From: Rutidosis leptorrhynchoides
Taxonomy: Eukaryota > Streptophyta > Magnoliopsida > Asterales > Asteraceae
Reading direction: 5' to 3'
DNA: 64,000 bases
Assembly: GCF_046630445.1 (NCBI RefSeq)
Contig: NC_092333.1
Span: 104,287,501-104,351,500, forward strand
Position numbers and translations under genes: made by a program. Of the stretch, positions 40,561 to 53,648 are shown one piece after another. Each line of letters starts with the position of its first letter. Position 1 is the stretch's first letter. The notes under the pieces are model-generated. The model had not been told where the DNA came from and made no database searches. It saw only the letters and a list, made by a program, of their open reading frames with translations.

Positions 40561-43437
40561 TGAGACGACCCGACCCAATCCATAGGGACGAATACAATAA
40601 CATATGATAACATTGCGAGGTACTTGACCTCTATATGATACATTTTACAAACGTTGCATTTATTCTTAAAAGGAAACCTATCATTACATCAATATTTGAC
40701 ATTTTCGTCTAACATTTCATAATATCCAAATGACCTAATCTGTCATTTACTTATTAATATTCTCTATTGAACTCCAATGACTCGAATGCAATGTCTTTGT
40801 ATCATGGCTTAAAAGGTCCCAAGTAGTATCCTTAACATGAGCTAATGCACAGCGGAAGACTTAATTCATACCTGAGAATAACATGCTTTAAAACGTCAAC
40901 ATAAAGTTGGTGAGATATATAGGTTTGATGCTAGCAGCGTTATAACAATGGAACACAAGATTTCATAATATAAACATTTTAATAAAAATATTCTAAGTGG
41001 TTGAGCACTTGGTAACCATACTTAACATTTAATCACGTCGCATATTCCCTTTATTATGAAATCTTACTACACTGTACCAAGTGTAGTCACGAAACGAAGT
41101 ACTGTGCAACCGTTGAATACTGGTCGTCCAGTCCGGTTGGGGTTGTCAGGCCCGATAGATCTATCAACAGGATTCGCGTTTACAATACCGCTGTAAATAT
41201 TAGTTACCAAGCTACAGGGAAGTATGCCAGTGGTACAACTCAACGTAGAATATATTTTTCAGTTACTTGTGTCCATAACGTAAAACATAAAATACATGTA
41301 TTCTCATCCCGAAATATTTAGAGTTTAAAAGTGGGACTATATACTCACTTTGCCTTGAAGATATATATTTTGACTTGGTCTCCGATTGATATCACGAACC
41401 TATCCATACATAATATATCAATACCTTTTCTTTTTAAAACAATCGTCACATATATATACTTGTTATACTTTTAATACTTTTAATAATTCCTTAGTCCGTA
41501 GTTAGCAGTCCGATGTTAGTAATTCAATTTTAATGGCTCATATTTAGATGTTTAATAAACCCCCAATGAAATAAATAAAACCCCCATCGTATATGTATTG
41601 GTCGGGATTAATCTTGACCCACGGTACCGGTGTTGTCAAATGACGTGTTGCGTACATAAAGTACCGGTGTTGTCAAATGACGTGTTGCGTACAATCATGG
41701 GATCTTATGATTAATCTTCTCGTATTGTTTACGGGTGATCCTGAACCATATAAAATTAAATTATGAGTACATATATATAAAATATCATGTTATTTAAAAA
41801 AAATGTGATTTATATAATTTTTCTCCAATTATTTTCGTGGCTAAACTAGTCTTAGATATCCGATCTCGTTTTGGTCATAGTTTCTTCGTTACAACTCCGT
41901 TTTCGTTGGTTCAACTTGCCACTTCCTTGGACCGAGTCCCTCTTTAAGACTATGAACTGTAAATACCTTAGTTTGTATTCGAAATCACAGGTCATAGGTC
42001 AAACTTTAGTGAAACTTATGAAGTTAATCATTTTTGTTACAAAAATATCATTTAATAACCATTTTTCTAAAAATACTTATACTTTGAATTAAATCATGAA
42101 ATTTTTATGTGTTAACATATTCATAAGAAATATCATTTTTCCAGAATATAAACCTCCAATTCAAAGTTCAAGATAGTTTTTAATTATCCAACCCAAAACA
42201 GCCCCCGGTTGTACTCCGACGTCGTAAAAACAGTTTTTAAGGTGTTCTTTTGAAAAACCAAGTTATACCTTGTTAAATTAGCATATATTTATGTTATATT
42301 ATAGGTCTTGAAGTATTTTAAAAGTTAAGTTAGAAGGATCTATTTAGTTTGCAAACAAGTTTGAAAACATTCAAACTATGTTCTTGTTGTTAAAATTGTA
42401 TACCATACAATAAGATAACTATATATATATGAATCGAATAAGGTTATGAACAAAGTTACTACCTCAAGTTACTTGGACAAGATTGCTGTAAAAGAGGAGT
42501 AAAAACTTAGAACCAAAAGAGTGATGAAATTGGATGAAAGATTGGAAGCAACTTAAGACATAAACTTGAATTGAAAGTTGTATTTTTGTAGTGTTTTTGT
42601 TGATCTTTTTATGGTGGTGTTTAAGGTGATTCTTGAGAGGATTTTTGCTGGAGTTCTTAGAGAGACATGAGGCTAGTAAGTGTGTGTGTTTAGCTAGAGA
42701 AATAATATTCCAAAAATTGAAAATGGATGCATGTATTTATGGTGGTGTAAAAGGTGTATAAGTTTGTAATTTTGTGAAAAGATCTTTTAATCATGTGAAA
42801 TTGTCATACTAAATAACAAAAGTAGTTACCTTATACATAAGGCATGAACAAGGGCTGGTTGGTGGTGATTTGATGTGTATATACCAATAGTAAATACGTA
42901 TAGAAGCTAGGTATGATACGAGTACATGTACTCTAGATATACGTATAGAAAATCTTGTGAAAACGGAACGAGGATTCAAATATAGCTATCTTTTGTGAAT
43001 ACACTTATATTGTTTTATGTATTTAAGTCCTTTAAAAGTGATTAAATACATTATATATACGATATATGTATAAACATTATAGGTCATATTTATTTATGTC
43101 AAATAACGTTACGTATGGTTATCGTTTTGAAAACTTAAGTTAGTAGTTTCAAAATATACTTATAACTTATTGTTATTAATACAAAATGAGATATTAAAAG
43201 ATCCTTAGATCATGTTAAATATGTATATATACATATATATACACAAACGTATAATTATCATATATTGTATAGTTCGTGATATCATCGGTCAAACTAGACG
43301 GTCAATCGTTGTGTAAAACTCTCTTTGAAAACATACGTCTCAACAATTTGGATTGCTTATCATGTTGGTAAGGTTTAATTTATGTAGATATTAATCTTAT
43401 AAGTGTAAAACTATCGCAAAAAATCCGGGTCGTTACA
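40561..43437 (-). mobile_element. 3' LTR of element E
   Basis: On the minus strand it starts TGTAACGACCCGGATTTTTT and ends GGTCGGGTCGTCTCA. It contains a tandem pair of a roughly 36-bp unit (TACCGGTGTTGTCAAATGAC...) at 41623-41694 and the AACCCAAAACAGCCCCCGG core (about 42190) that resembles LTR A. The 73-codon frame at 41871-42092 is not a gene, since it lies in both LTRs without coding character. Confidence 0.92.
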
Positions 43438-43473
43438 GTACCCCCCCGTTAAAGAAATTTCGTCCCGAAATTT
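43438..43473 (-). promoter_or_regulatory. Hairpin and polypurine tract of element E
   Basis: Minus strand AAATTTCGGGACGAAATTT (43473-43455) followed by CTTTAACGGGGGGGTAC directly before the LTR. The hairpin is identical to that of elements A and D, though no pol gene precedes it here. Confidence 0.8.
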
Positions 43474-46400
43474 GGTAGAGGTTGTCATAAATAACAATAG
43501 AAATGTTTTCATGACGAATATGAGGTATTGATAGGGTTTTATAATTATTGGAAGATATGGATAAAACGATTCGATCATGTGAAGCGCACGCGCGAAGCTA
43601 TCACAAAAGAATGAAATGAGTGAATATGGAATTGTTTTAACCGATGTCGAGATTAGGATTGATTTCCAGAATTTAAGGGATTTAAAGAAAATCTTATGTA
43701 ATAAGATTTGGTTCTTCGATGATTTAGAAAACAGGATCTCCTTTGATTTAATGCGATAATCTGTTTCGATTTCTTTGTCGGATATTTCACTATAAATCCA
43801 CCTCCTTCCCTTTCTTACTTCCATACCTCACATCTCTTACTCTTCCTCCTCTAATTCATACCTTAAGGTATCCTTTAAAATGCTTCATCCCGTTCTGATT
43901 TTTGTTATACTTCTAACTTTCATATCTTTCATTCTTCTCTTTCATCTACCGCTAGAAGAATCTATTCACTTTTATGATTTTCTTGGAATTATAATGTTTC
44001 TAATTCTCCCGTGTCTTTACGTCGCCATACGTATTGATATACACGGTTTGTAGTTTCTGGATGGTTATTGGGTTTGATATCTTTCCTTATATTTCGATGC
44101 TCCTGCTTCTATTTTCCATAATCATTGGCATCCATAGTTAATACTCTCTCCTATTTGCTGTGATCTATACCCCAATTTCTATTTTGGGACTTTGTCCCTT
44201 CGTTTCTTCTTCCCGTCCTTGAGTCAAGCGATCAATAGTTCGGAATTCGTAGGTATAAAATTCAGAATGAACATAGCTAATGCTCTAAGAAAGGAATGGT
44301 AATGGCACGATTTTGATTTGTCAAATTACCAGAATATCCAGGAAAATAGAACTATCAAGATAATTTGTTCTTAATACGTTTCGGAATTAGATAGAATGTA
44401 AAAGCCGTGTAACATGGCACATGATGACGGTACTGTGAATCATCACATTCCATTAGAAACTTAACATGACTTACTGTAATATAATGAAGTTGATCAAGTT
44501 TCATTATATTATACTAATTCATGCATCAGTTCCCAACACTGCTTCAGAACATTCCTATTTTAAACTTGAAGGATTTAGAAACTAACACAGTTTCCTTTAT
44601 ATTGTAACGCAGATATTACAGAGAGATAAATGATTTCAGATAAGGATAGTGGTGAAAATATCTTCAGAAATATTGAGGATATTTATAATGAAAGATATGA
44701 TAATATCTTGGAATTTCTAATGTCGAAGGATGATGATGAAGATTGACCCGTAAGGGTTTAGATTCAGAAGCAAGGTGTTTGATTCACAGAATCGTCATAA
44801 TTCTTTATGTACAAGTTTAGTCCTTGTAACTTGTTCAGAGTCTCCTTCATGGTTTGCTCAATCCGGTTTTCAGTACCAATTTTCTATCAAGCGTTCCTAA
44901 CACTTCCTTCTTTTATCATCAACTTTTGGTCATTAAGACCTTCTACAACATGCTGCTTCGTCAGTATTTTCAAAGTTATCGGATCTGGGTTATTGGTTAT
45001 CAAACCAAGATGGTTTAAGGAGAATTGTATTTTTAGATGATTAAACGCTGATGGTAATATGATGGAATATAAAAGGTTCTCTGGTAACGATGGCGAAAGA
45101 ACAACGTATATATATATATCGAGATTGTAATAAGAGTAGTCTTACTGAGATATCGAAGTGGAGCTGTGACAAAATTAGTTAATTGAAAAGGAATCGCGTG
45201 ATTGTTTTTGCTAATGGATGATAAGGAATTCGATGCGGATACGTTTTAACTATAACTTCGAGTTCGAAAATTTTCAGGTGCATAACTGTATGCATAAATC
45301 TTTCTTCCGTAGATGAGGTGCGTCTGGTTCAACTTCTCGATTGAGATGTTTTCAAGAATCATGAAAAGTTGTGAATGCGAATTGTAATCGTCAAGATACA
45401 AATGAGGTTTAAAATAGAATCAAGTGGCAAACTTGAAGGATTGTTTAGTTTCATATGTAATAATCATCATTTTAACTCATTTTTTTAATTGTCCAAAGTT
45501 AGCAGTCCAATAGTCCGATTGTCCAATGGTTCAATAAATTCATATATGAACTAAATATATAATATTCGAATTACTTAATACGTATCGTGACCCGTGTACC
45601 GGTCTCGGTGTCGATCACAACTCAAAGTATATATATATTTTGGAATCAACTCCGACCCTGTATAGCCAACTCCCACCTTCACATATAGAGTGTCTATGGT
45701 TATTCCGAAATATATATATAGATGGGTCAATATGATAAGTCGAAACCTTTTATACGTGTCCCGTTATTTAAAATGCGTAAAATAAATAAATATATATCAT
45801 GACCCATTATACAACGTGTTGTCTCAGAATTAATCCGACGTGTTGTTGTACATGTGTCCCGACGGTATGTAAAGTACAGAAATTAAAATTGCAAGAATGT
45901 AAATTGCGATAAATTAAATATTAATCAGTTAGCTGGGAACAGTTAGCCGGAACAGTTAGCGTGTAATCCTATCACAATTTCAATTAATTAATTCATCTGT
46001 TTCTAACAATTTTTATTTTGCCAATGTTTCTTCATTATGCCACTTGTTGGATTCGGATAGGTAAAAATCCAAATATGAAATTTAAATGGAAATGGTTAAT
46101 TTGGGGTGAACGGATACGTATATCGGTAATTGTAAGTAGGATAATAAATGATCGTTGAATCAGATTCGAAGAATGTACAGTGTAACTTGTTAATGTGAAT
46201 TCTAAATATTCCTTGGGTACTACCCACCCGTTAAAATATTTTCATCATTAACAGTTTGTACGAAAGAAATTTTTAATTACAATCTTTATGAAAATATATT
46301 TGCATATATATTTTCTTCGGATGTAACTATGAATTTAATGAGTCAATAAAATATTCAACTCATTTGATTTATCGTTATTACTAGGTTACATAATCTCCAA

Positions 46401-46648
46401 AACATTAGAGATTACATAATCGTCATGTCGAACGAAGAACGATACATAAAGAAGAGGTAATCGGTGTAGAATGATATGTAGAATAAAGATCATATTCGAA
46501 GTTCAGATGATGATGTTGAGGTACGTGGTGCGGATGTGATTGTTGGTGGTGGTAATGATACGGTTGGTGTTGATGCTGATGATGCTGTTGACGTCGATGA
46601 TGCTACTGGTACTTAAGATTGCGAGGTTGATGTTGTTAACGGTACTGG
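43474..46648 (-). other. Interior of element E without recognisable genes; contains LTR A-like segment
   Basis: No ORF here has gag-pol motifs on either strand. About 45477-45765 is similar to the LTR of element A (compare 345-545), including TTTTGGAATCAAC, ACCCTGTATAGC, CACATATAGAGTGTCTATGG and ATTCCGAAATATATAT, in the same plus-strand direction as the left arm. The rest is AT-rich. A 137-codon minus frame at 43411-43824 spans the polypurine tract and hairpin and is not credible. Confidence 0.65.
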
Positions 46649-47095
46649 TTATGCTGCTGGTGCTGCTGCTGGTGTTTGTAACCTTCGCACCGTGTTCTCC
46701 AAAGCCGTCACACGAGCGCGAAGTTCGTTAATTTCTGCTAGTACACCAGGATGATTGGCGGTTGGAGTGAGCGAATGAACAAGATCCGAAATATGGGATA
46801 GGATATAATCGTGACGAGATACTCGAGAAATGAGAGAGAAAATGGTTTCTCGAACAGGTTCGCCGGTAAGTGCTTCAGGTTCGTCGCCAATGGGGCAATT
46901 CGGTGGGTGAAAGGGATCACCTTCTTCTTGTCTCCAATAATTTAGTATACTACGAACCCATCCCCAATTCATCCAGAATAGATGATGAGAAATTGGTTGA
47001 TCCATTCCAGTGACGCTGCCTTCAGAGCCCGAATGGAAATCCATATCAGCGTAGCTGTCGGAGTCGGAGGAATTCGAATTGGATGCGGAGTTCAT
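46649..47095 (-). CDS. Leader ORF of element E (148 aa, unknown function)
   Basis: A minus-strand frame from ATG 47095, chosen because the upstream part of the open frame is AT-rich leader sequence. Residues 1-30 are Ser/Asp-rich (NSNSSDSDSYADMDFHSGSE). A Trp-rich centre follows (FWMNWGWVRSILNYWRQEE) and a C-terminal heptad-like stretch (LAEINELRARVTALENTVRRL without the final residue) suggests a coiled coil at about 118-138. It lies about 400 bp after the primer site. No known domain recognised. It is the only substantial frame inside element E, so it may be under selection or simply young. Similar-position ORFs occur in A and D. Confidence 0.55.
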   Translation of the reverse strand: MNSASNSNSSDSDSYADMDFHSGSEGSVTGMDQPISHHLFWMNWGWVRSILNYWRQEEGDPFHPPNCPIGDEPEALTGEPVRETIFSLISRVSRHDYILSHISDLVHSLTPTANHPGVLAEINELRARVTALENTVRRLQTPAAAPAA

Positions 47096-47490
47096 CTTGT
47101 ATAGTCGGGGAAATGAATTTTTGGTTTGGAATAGATTATAGGAGTTGGGTTTGGTATTCTTCAATACATAATTTACATATGTATTTATAATACTCAAAAT
47201 CCCGTGAATTACGGAGAATCTTTGAAATTCGTCAGGCAATGTCTATAGCAACAGATACGCTAGGATACGAATTTTGTCTATACACTATCGATGCACTAAA
47301 TGCAGTAAGACGTGTCTAGACTTAAGAATACTAAGCAGGCAATTCCTAAGGAAGATAAGCAGATGATTTTCGACTAGATATGATAAGCAAAACTTTTGGC
47401 ATGTAGACACGGTCAAAGTCCAGACTCACTAATGCATCCTAACAACTACCAGTTAGACACACTAATGCAAGGCCTGGTTCGCTAAGACCA

Positions 47491-47504
47491 ACGCTCTGAT
47501 ACCA
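47491..47504 (-). promoter_or_regulatory. Primer binding site of element E
   Basis: Minus strand TGGTATCAGAGCGT, two bases after the LTR end at 47507. The initiator-Met tRNA type is shared with elements A and D. Confidence 0.88.
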
Positions 47505-47506
47505 CA

Positions 47507-50384
47507 TGAGACGACCCGACCCAATCCATAGGGACGAATACAATAACATATGATAACATTGCGAGGTACTTGACCTCTATATGATACATTTTACAAACGT
47601 TGCATTTATTCTTAAAAGGAAACCTATCATTACATCAATATTTGACATTTTCGTCTAACATTTCATAATATCCAAATGACCTAATCTGTCATTTACTTAT
47701 TAATATTCTCTATTGAACTCCAATGACTCGAATGCAATGTCTTTGTATCATGGCTTAAAAGGTCCCAAGTAGTATCCTTAACATGAGCTAATGCACAGCG
47801 GAAGACTTAATTCATACCTGAGAATAACATGCTTTAAAACGTCAACATAAAGTTGGTGAGATATATAGGTTTGATGCTAGCAGCGTTATAACAATGGAAC
47901 ACAAGATTTCATAATATAAACATTTTAATAAAAATATTCTAAGTGGTTGAGCACTTGGTAACCATACTTAACATTTAATCACGTCGCATATTCCCTTTAT
48001 TATGAAATCTTACTACACTGTACCAAGTGTAGTCACGAAACGAAGTACTGTGCAACCGTTGAATACTGGTCGTCCAGTCCGGTTGGGGTTGTCAGGCCCG
48101 ATAGATCTATCAACAGGATTCGCGTTTACAATACCGCTGTAAATATTAGTTACCAAGCTACAGGGAAGTATGCCAGTGGTACAACTCAACGTAGAATATA
48201 TTTTTCAGTTACTTGTGTCCATAACGTAAAACATAAAATACATGTATTCTCATCCCGAAATATTTAGAGTTTAAAAGTGGGACTATATACTCACTTTGCC
48301 TTGAAGATATATATTTTGACTTGGTCTCCGATTGATATCACGAACCTATCCATACATAATATATCAATACCTTTTCTTTTTAAAACAATCGTCACATATA
48401 TATACTTGTTATACTTTTAATACTTTTAATAATTCCTTAGTCCGTAGTTAGCAGTCCGATGTTAGTAATTCAATTTTAATGGCTCATATTTAGATGTTTA
48501 ATAAACCCCCAATGAAATAAATAAAACCCCCATCGTATATGTATTGGTCGGGATTAATCTTGACCCACGGTACCGGTGTTGTCAAATGACGTGTTGCGTA
48601 CATAAAGTACCGGTGTTGTCAAATGACGTGTTGCGTACAATCATGGGATCTTATGATTAATCTTCTCGTATTGTTTACGGGTGATCCTGAACCATATAAA
48701 ATTAAATTATGAGTACATATATATAAAATATCATGTTATTTAAAAAAAATGTGATTTATATAATTTTTCTCCAATTATTTTCGTGGCTAAACTAGTCTTA
48801 GATATCCGATCTCGTTTTGGTCATAGTTTCTTCGTTACAACTCCGTTTTCGTTGGTTCAACTTGCCACTTCCTTGGACCGAGTCCCTCTTTAAGACTATG
48901 AACTGTAAATACCTTAGTTTGTATTCGAAATCACAGGTCATAGGTCAAACTTTAGTGAAACTTATGAAGTTAATCATTTTTGTTACAAAAATATCATTTA
49001 ATAACCATTTTTCTAAAAATACTTATACTTTGAATTAAATCATGAAATTTTTATGTGTTAACATATTCATAATAAATATCATTTTTCCAGAATATAAACC
49101 TCCAATTCAAAGTTCAAGATAGTTTTTAATTATCCAACCCAAAACAGCCCCCGGTTGTACTCCGACGTCGTAAAAACAGTTTTTAAGGTGTTCTTTTGAA
49201 AAACCAAGTTATACCTTGTTAAATTAGCATATATTTATGTTATATTATAGGTCTTGAAGTATTTTAAAAGTTAAGTTAGAAGGATCTATTTAGTTTGCAA
49301 ACAAGTTTGAAAACATTCAAACTATGTTCTTGTTGTTAAAATTGTATACCATACAATAAGATAACTATATATATATGAATCGAATAAGGTTATGAACAAA
49401 GTTACTACCTCAAGTTACTTGGACAAGATTGCTGTAAAAGAGGAGTAAAAACTTAGAACCAAAAGAGTGATGAAATTGGATGAAAGATTGGAAGCAACTT
49501 AAGACATAAACTTGAATTGAAAGTTGTATTTTTGTAGTGTTTTTGTTGATCTTTTTATGGTGGTGTTTAAGGTGATTCTTGAGAGGATTTTTGCTGGAGT
49601 TCTTAGAGAGACATGAGGCTAGTAAGTGTGTGTGTTTAGCTAGAGAAATAATATTCCAAAAATTGAAAATGGATGCATGTATTTATGGTGGTGTAAAAGG
49701 TGTATAAGTTTGTAATTTTGTGAAAAGATCTTTTAATCATGTGAAATTGTCATACTAAATAACAAAAGTAGTTACCTTATACATAAGGCATGAACAAGGG
49801 CTGGTTGGTGGTGATTTGATGTGTATATACCAATAGTAAATACGTATAGAAGCTAGGTATGATACGAGTACATGTACTCTAGATATACGTATAGAAAATC
49901 TTGTGAAAACGGAACGAGGATTCAAATATAGCTATCTTTTGTGAATACACTTATATTGTTTTATGTATTTAAGTCCTTTAAAAGTGATTAAATACATTAT
50001 ATATACGATATATGTATAAACATTATAGGTCATATTTATTTATGTCAAATAACGTTACGTATGGTTATCGTTTTGAAAACTTAAGTTAGTAGTTTCAAAA
50101 TATACTTATAACTTATTGTTATTAATACAAAATGAGATATTAAAAGATCCTTAGATCATGTTAAATATGTATATATACATATATATACACAAACGTATAA
50201 TTATCATATATTGTATAGTTCGTGATATCATCGGTCAAACTAGACGGTCAATCGTTGTGTAAAACTCTCTTTGAAAACATACGTCTCAACAATTTGGATT
50301 GCTTATCATGTTGGTAAGGTTTAATTTATGTAGATATTAATCTTATAAGTGTAAAACTATCGCAAAAAAATCCGGGTCGTTACA
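47507..50384 (-). mobile_element. 5' LTR of element E
   Basis: Nearly identical to 40561-43437; followed on its left by the primer site, so it is the 5' LTR on the minus strand. It includes the same tandem pair (about 48569-48640). Confidence 0.92.
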
Positions 50385-51885
50385 AAAACAAGATGCTAAA
50401 CCAAGATTAATCCGTTGGATCTTACTCTTACAAGAGTTTGATATTGAAATCCGAGATAAAAGAGGAGCAGAAAATCTCGCCGCTGATCATCTTTCTCGTC
50501 TTGAAAATCCCGAATTAGAAGTTCTAAATGAATCGACCATACAAGACAACTTTCCTGATGAATATCTATTGAAGATAGATTATAATGAAATTCCATGGTT
50601 TGCAGACTATGCAAACTACTTAGTTTGTGGATTCCTTGAAAAAGGATTATCGTACCAAAGACGAAAGAAATTCTTCAGTGATATAAAACACTATTTTTAG
50701 GAAGATCCACATCTGTTTAAAAGTTGTCCCGATGGAATAATACGCCGATGTGTATTTGGAGATGAAGCTAGTAAAATTTTAAACCATTGTCACACAGGAC
50801 CAACAGGAGGGCATTATGGGCCTCAACTAACAGCAAGAAAAGTTTATGATGCTGGATTCTATTGGCCTACAATTTACAAAGACGCACACCTTCTTTGCAA
50901 ATCCTGTGATGCATGTCAAAGGGCCGGAAAAATAAGTCAACGTGATGAAATGCCACAAAATGTCATCCAAGTATGTGAAGTATTTGACATTTGGGGTATT
51001 GACTTTATGGGTCCATTTCCAAAATCTCATAATAATCTCTATATTCTCGTAGCCATTGATTATGTATCTAAATGGGCGGAAGCACAAGCTCTCCCAACTA
51101 ACGATGCACGAGTTGTAGTCAAATTTTTAAAACGTCTTTTTGCAAAGTTTGGAACACCGAAAGCTTTAATAAGTGATCGGGGTACTCATTTCTGTAATAA
51201 TCAACTTGAGAAAGTTCTTAAAAGATATGGAGTAACTCATAAAATCTCCACCGCATATCATCCACAAACAAGTGGACAAGTTGAAAATACCAACCGAGCT
51301 TTAAAACGTATTCTAGAGAAAACCGTAGGATCAAATCCGAAGGAATGGTCCATTAAATTGGAGGATGCACTCTGGGCTTTTAGAACAGCCTACAAAACTC
51401 CAATTGGAACCACACCTTTTAGACTTGTTTATGGAAAAGCATGTCATCTTCCAGTAGAAATTGAACACAAAGCATTTTGGGCTTTGAAGACATGTAATCT
51501 TGATTTACATGAAGCCGGACGTCTACGATTAAGTCAACTAAACGAATTAGAAGAATTAAGACATGAAGCATACGAAAATTCGTTAATCTATAAAGAAAGA
51601 ACGAAGAAATGGCATGATAAAAGAATCAGAAGTTCAAAAGAATTTAAGGAAGGAGACAGAGTTCTTCTTTTCAATTCACGATTCAAGCTATTTCCTGGAA
51701 AATTGAAATCAAGATGGTCTGGACCATTCATAGTCAAAAGAGTTTTCCCATACGGAACGATAGAATTGATAAATTCAAATGGGATTGAATTTAAAGTTAA
51801 TGGTCACAGAGTTAAACACTACATAGATAGTCCGATGGAAGTCGACAACGAAGTTAATCACAATTTCGACACCACAGCTAACTAA
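50385..51885 (+). pseudogene. Athila RNase H end and integrase, one premature stop
   Basis: Continues the RNase H frame interrupted at 40560 ([20 protein letters not shown], then [12 protein letters not shown]). TAG at 50698-50700 sits where Trp is expected. Integrase follows: HHCC zinc region ([13 protein letters not shown] ... [12 protein letters not shown], about 50786-50930), core Asp in [11 protein letters not shown] (about 50992), Asp in [14 protein letters not shown] (about 51163), and Glu in [16 protein letters not shown] (about 51267). A GPF module ([18 protein letters not shown], about 51717) ends the protein and the frame closes with TAA at 51885. No chromodomain is present, as expected for Athila. 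Apart from the stop, the catalytic triad is intact. Confidence 0.9.
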
Positions 51886-52048
51886 GTGTGGGGAGAATCA
51901 AGTCTTTAAAGGATAATATGTATTTCTGTTAGAGTTAGATTGTCTGTTTTCGTGTAGTTCTCGAAAATGGAACCCGAATGGTCTTTCCCTAGCAGACCCT
52001 AAAGAACTAGTCTTCTCCCCCCATTCTGAATTTTTATTTTTTTAGGAA

Positions 52049-52465
52049 ATGAAGACTGCCTGTGAACTAAACCATGGTCTAATGCTACACGCTTTGATCA
52101 CTAAACGTAATAATGACACACTTCCGAGTGAAATAGTATCAGTAATCAGAGAAAGAATGGACGGAGTTAGAAAAGAATCCAGATGCGAAGATAATAAGTT
52201 ACAATTTGGTAAAGGAAAATCAAAATCCGCAGCAAAAAGAAGAGCACGACACCTAGAAAGATGTCACAAATGCGGAAAATGGTCACATGGAGGTAAATGT
52301 TCAAATAATCAAACCTATTCAAATACCAAATTTGTTACTTTATGCAGAGACGGACCGTTCATATGTTTAGAAGAAAAGACACTGAATGCTCGAGGTTACG
52401 CCTATGTAGCCATGGAAAACCAATTAAACCGACTATCTTATGAATGGGATAGATCATATAACTAA
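52049..52465 (+). CDS. Zinc-knuckle-like ORF after Athila integrase (138 aa)
   Basis: An intact basic ORF 163 bp after the integrase stop. It has a Lys/Arg-rich stretch (KSKSAAKRRARHLERC, about residues 56-71) leading to CHKCGKWSHGGKC, a knuckle-like CxxCx4HxxxC motif (about 71-83). A polypyrimidine-AG (TTTTTTTAG at 52037-52045) just before the ATG looks like a splice acceptor. The function is unknown; nucleic-acid binding is plausible from the motif. It is not part of standard gag-pol. Confidence 0.6.
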   Translation: MKTACELNHGLMLHALITKRNNDTLPSEIVSVIRERMDGVRKESRCEDNKLQFGKGKSKSAAKRRARHLERCHKCGKWSHGGKCSNNQTYSNTKFVTLCRDGPFICLEEKTLNARGYAYVAMENQLNRLSYEWDRSYN

Positions 52466-53648
52466 GAAATCTATTTCACAGGTATGTTTGTACAGTTTTT
52501 ATTTTATTTTTATTTTTTTTATTTTTAACCTTTTGATAATAAACACTAATTTGTTCGCTATAAAGTATTAAATTGGTATTGAATAAAATTAGGTTTGGCG
52601 ACCGAAATTATTGATATCATTCAAAAATTTATTACATCACTGCGAAATTTAACGTTTATTCTTAAGGTATAAATATCTTTAAACAATCAACCCAAAATAT
52701 TTCAAAAATTCGTCATGAGTTAAATTAGGTCTTGGAACCGAAATTACTTTACCGAAAAGAGGGGCGTATATTTTTGATAATATTTGATTGATTAAAGTGG
52801 GATAAAAAGCCAAAAAGATTTTTAATTTTATTTTTTACCATGTTTTTAAAATTAATATATAAATCTTAAATTAATATTGTAAACTTTGTAAAAACAATAT
52901 TTTTTTTTAAATTGTAAATATTTGAAAAATTAATATAAGTTTGGTGTGAATTTATAATATGAATTTTTTAAAATTAAGTTTGATGTGAATTTTTAATTTT
53001 TAAAATATGAATTTTTAATTTTATGCATTTCAAATTTTAAGTTTGGTGTGAATTTTTAATATTAATTTTGAATTTTATATTTAAATTGTGTGAATTTAAA
53101 AACAAAAATTTACTTTATCTCATTAAGTTAAAAATATGATTTTTAAAATTCGTCGTAAGTTGAAGACTAGGTCGTTGAACCGAAATTGCTTTACCCGAGG
53201 GAGGGACGAGAACTTTTATTATCATTATTTTTTAATCTTATTGAATTAAAGTATGCCAAAAACATTAAAAAAACCCAAAAATCTTAGCTTTTAAAACAAT
53301 CGCTACAAAAAGACAAATTTTAAAATTTTGTCGAAGGACGGACTAGGACATCGATCCGAAACGACCTCGTCCTAAATAACAAGGGAAACAAAATTTTAAA
53401 ATTAATTACTTAATTGTTTTAATTAGTAAAAAAAAAAAAATACCAAACTCCGCGACTCGCGGAGTTTGAAGGTCCAAACACCGCGACTCGCGGAGGGACC
53501 AAAACCCAGAAAAAAAATAAAACGTAAAAAAACAGATCAGTTCACTCCCCACACCACAAAACTGCGAACACAAACCCGAAAAAACCCGAAAAAACATCCC
53601 CAAAATCACAATTTTTAACCTTTAATCATCAAATCTTTTATTAAAATC
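52466..53648 (+). other. Athila non-coding stretch with repeats and CCGCGACTCGCGG motif
   Basis: Very AT-rich. A degenerate unit TAAGTTTGGTGTGAATTTTT recurs between 52930 and 53075. CCGCGACTCGCGGAGTTTG and ACCGCGACTCGCGGAGGG lie at 53449-53498. No gene seen. Confidence 0.6.

Larger units (their letters stand above)
40561..50384 (-). mobile_element. Element E: recent Tekay-type LTR element without pol (non-autonomous)
   Basis: Two direct LTRs (40561-43437 and 47507-50384, about 2878 bp) flank a 4.07-kb interior read on the minus strand. On that strand: primer site, Ser/Asp-rich leader ORF, about 3 kb without recognisable gag, protease, RT or integrase, then the conserved hairpin and polypurine tract. 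I noticed two differences between the LTRs: G/T at 42127 versus 49073, and one A in a run near 43420 versus 50366. This means a very recent insertion. Since it lacks coding capacity, it must have been moved by proteins of a related element. Confidence 0.9.
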
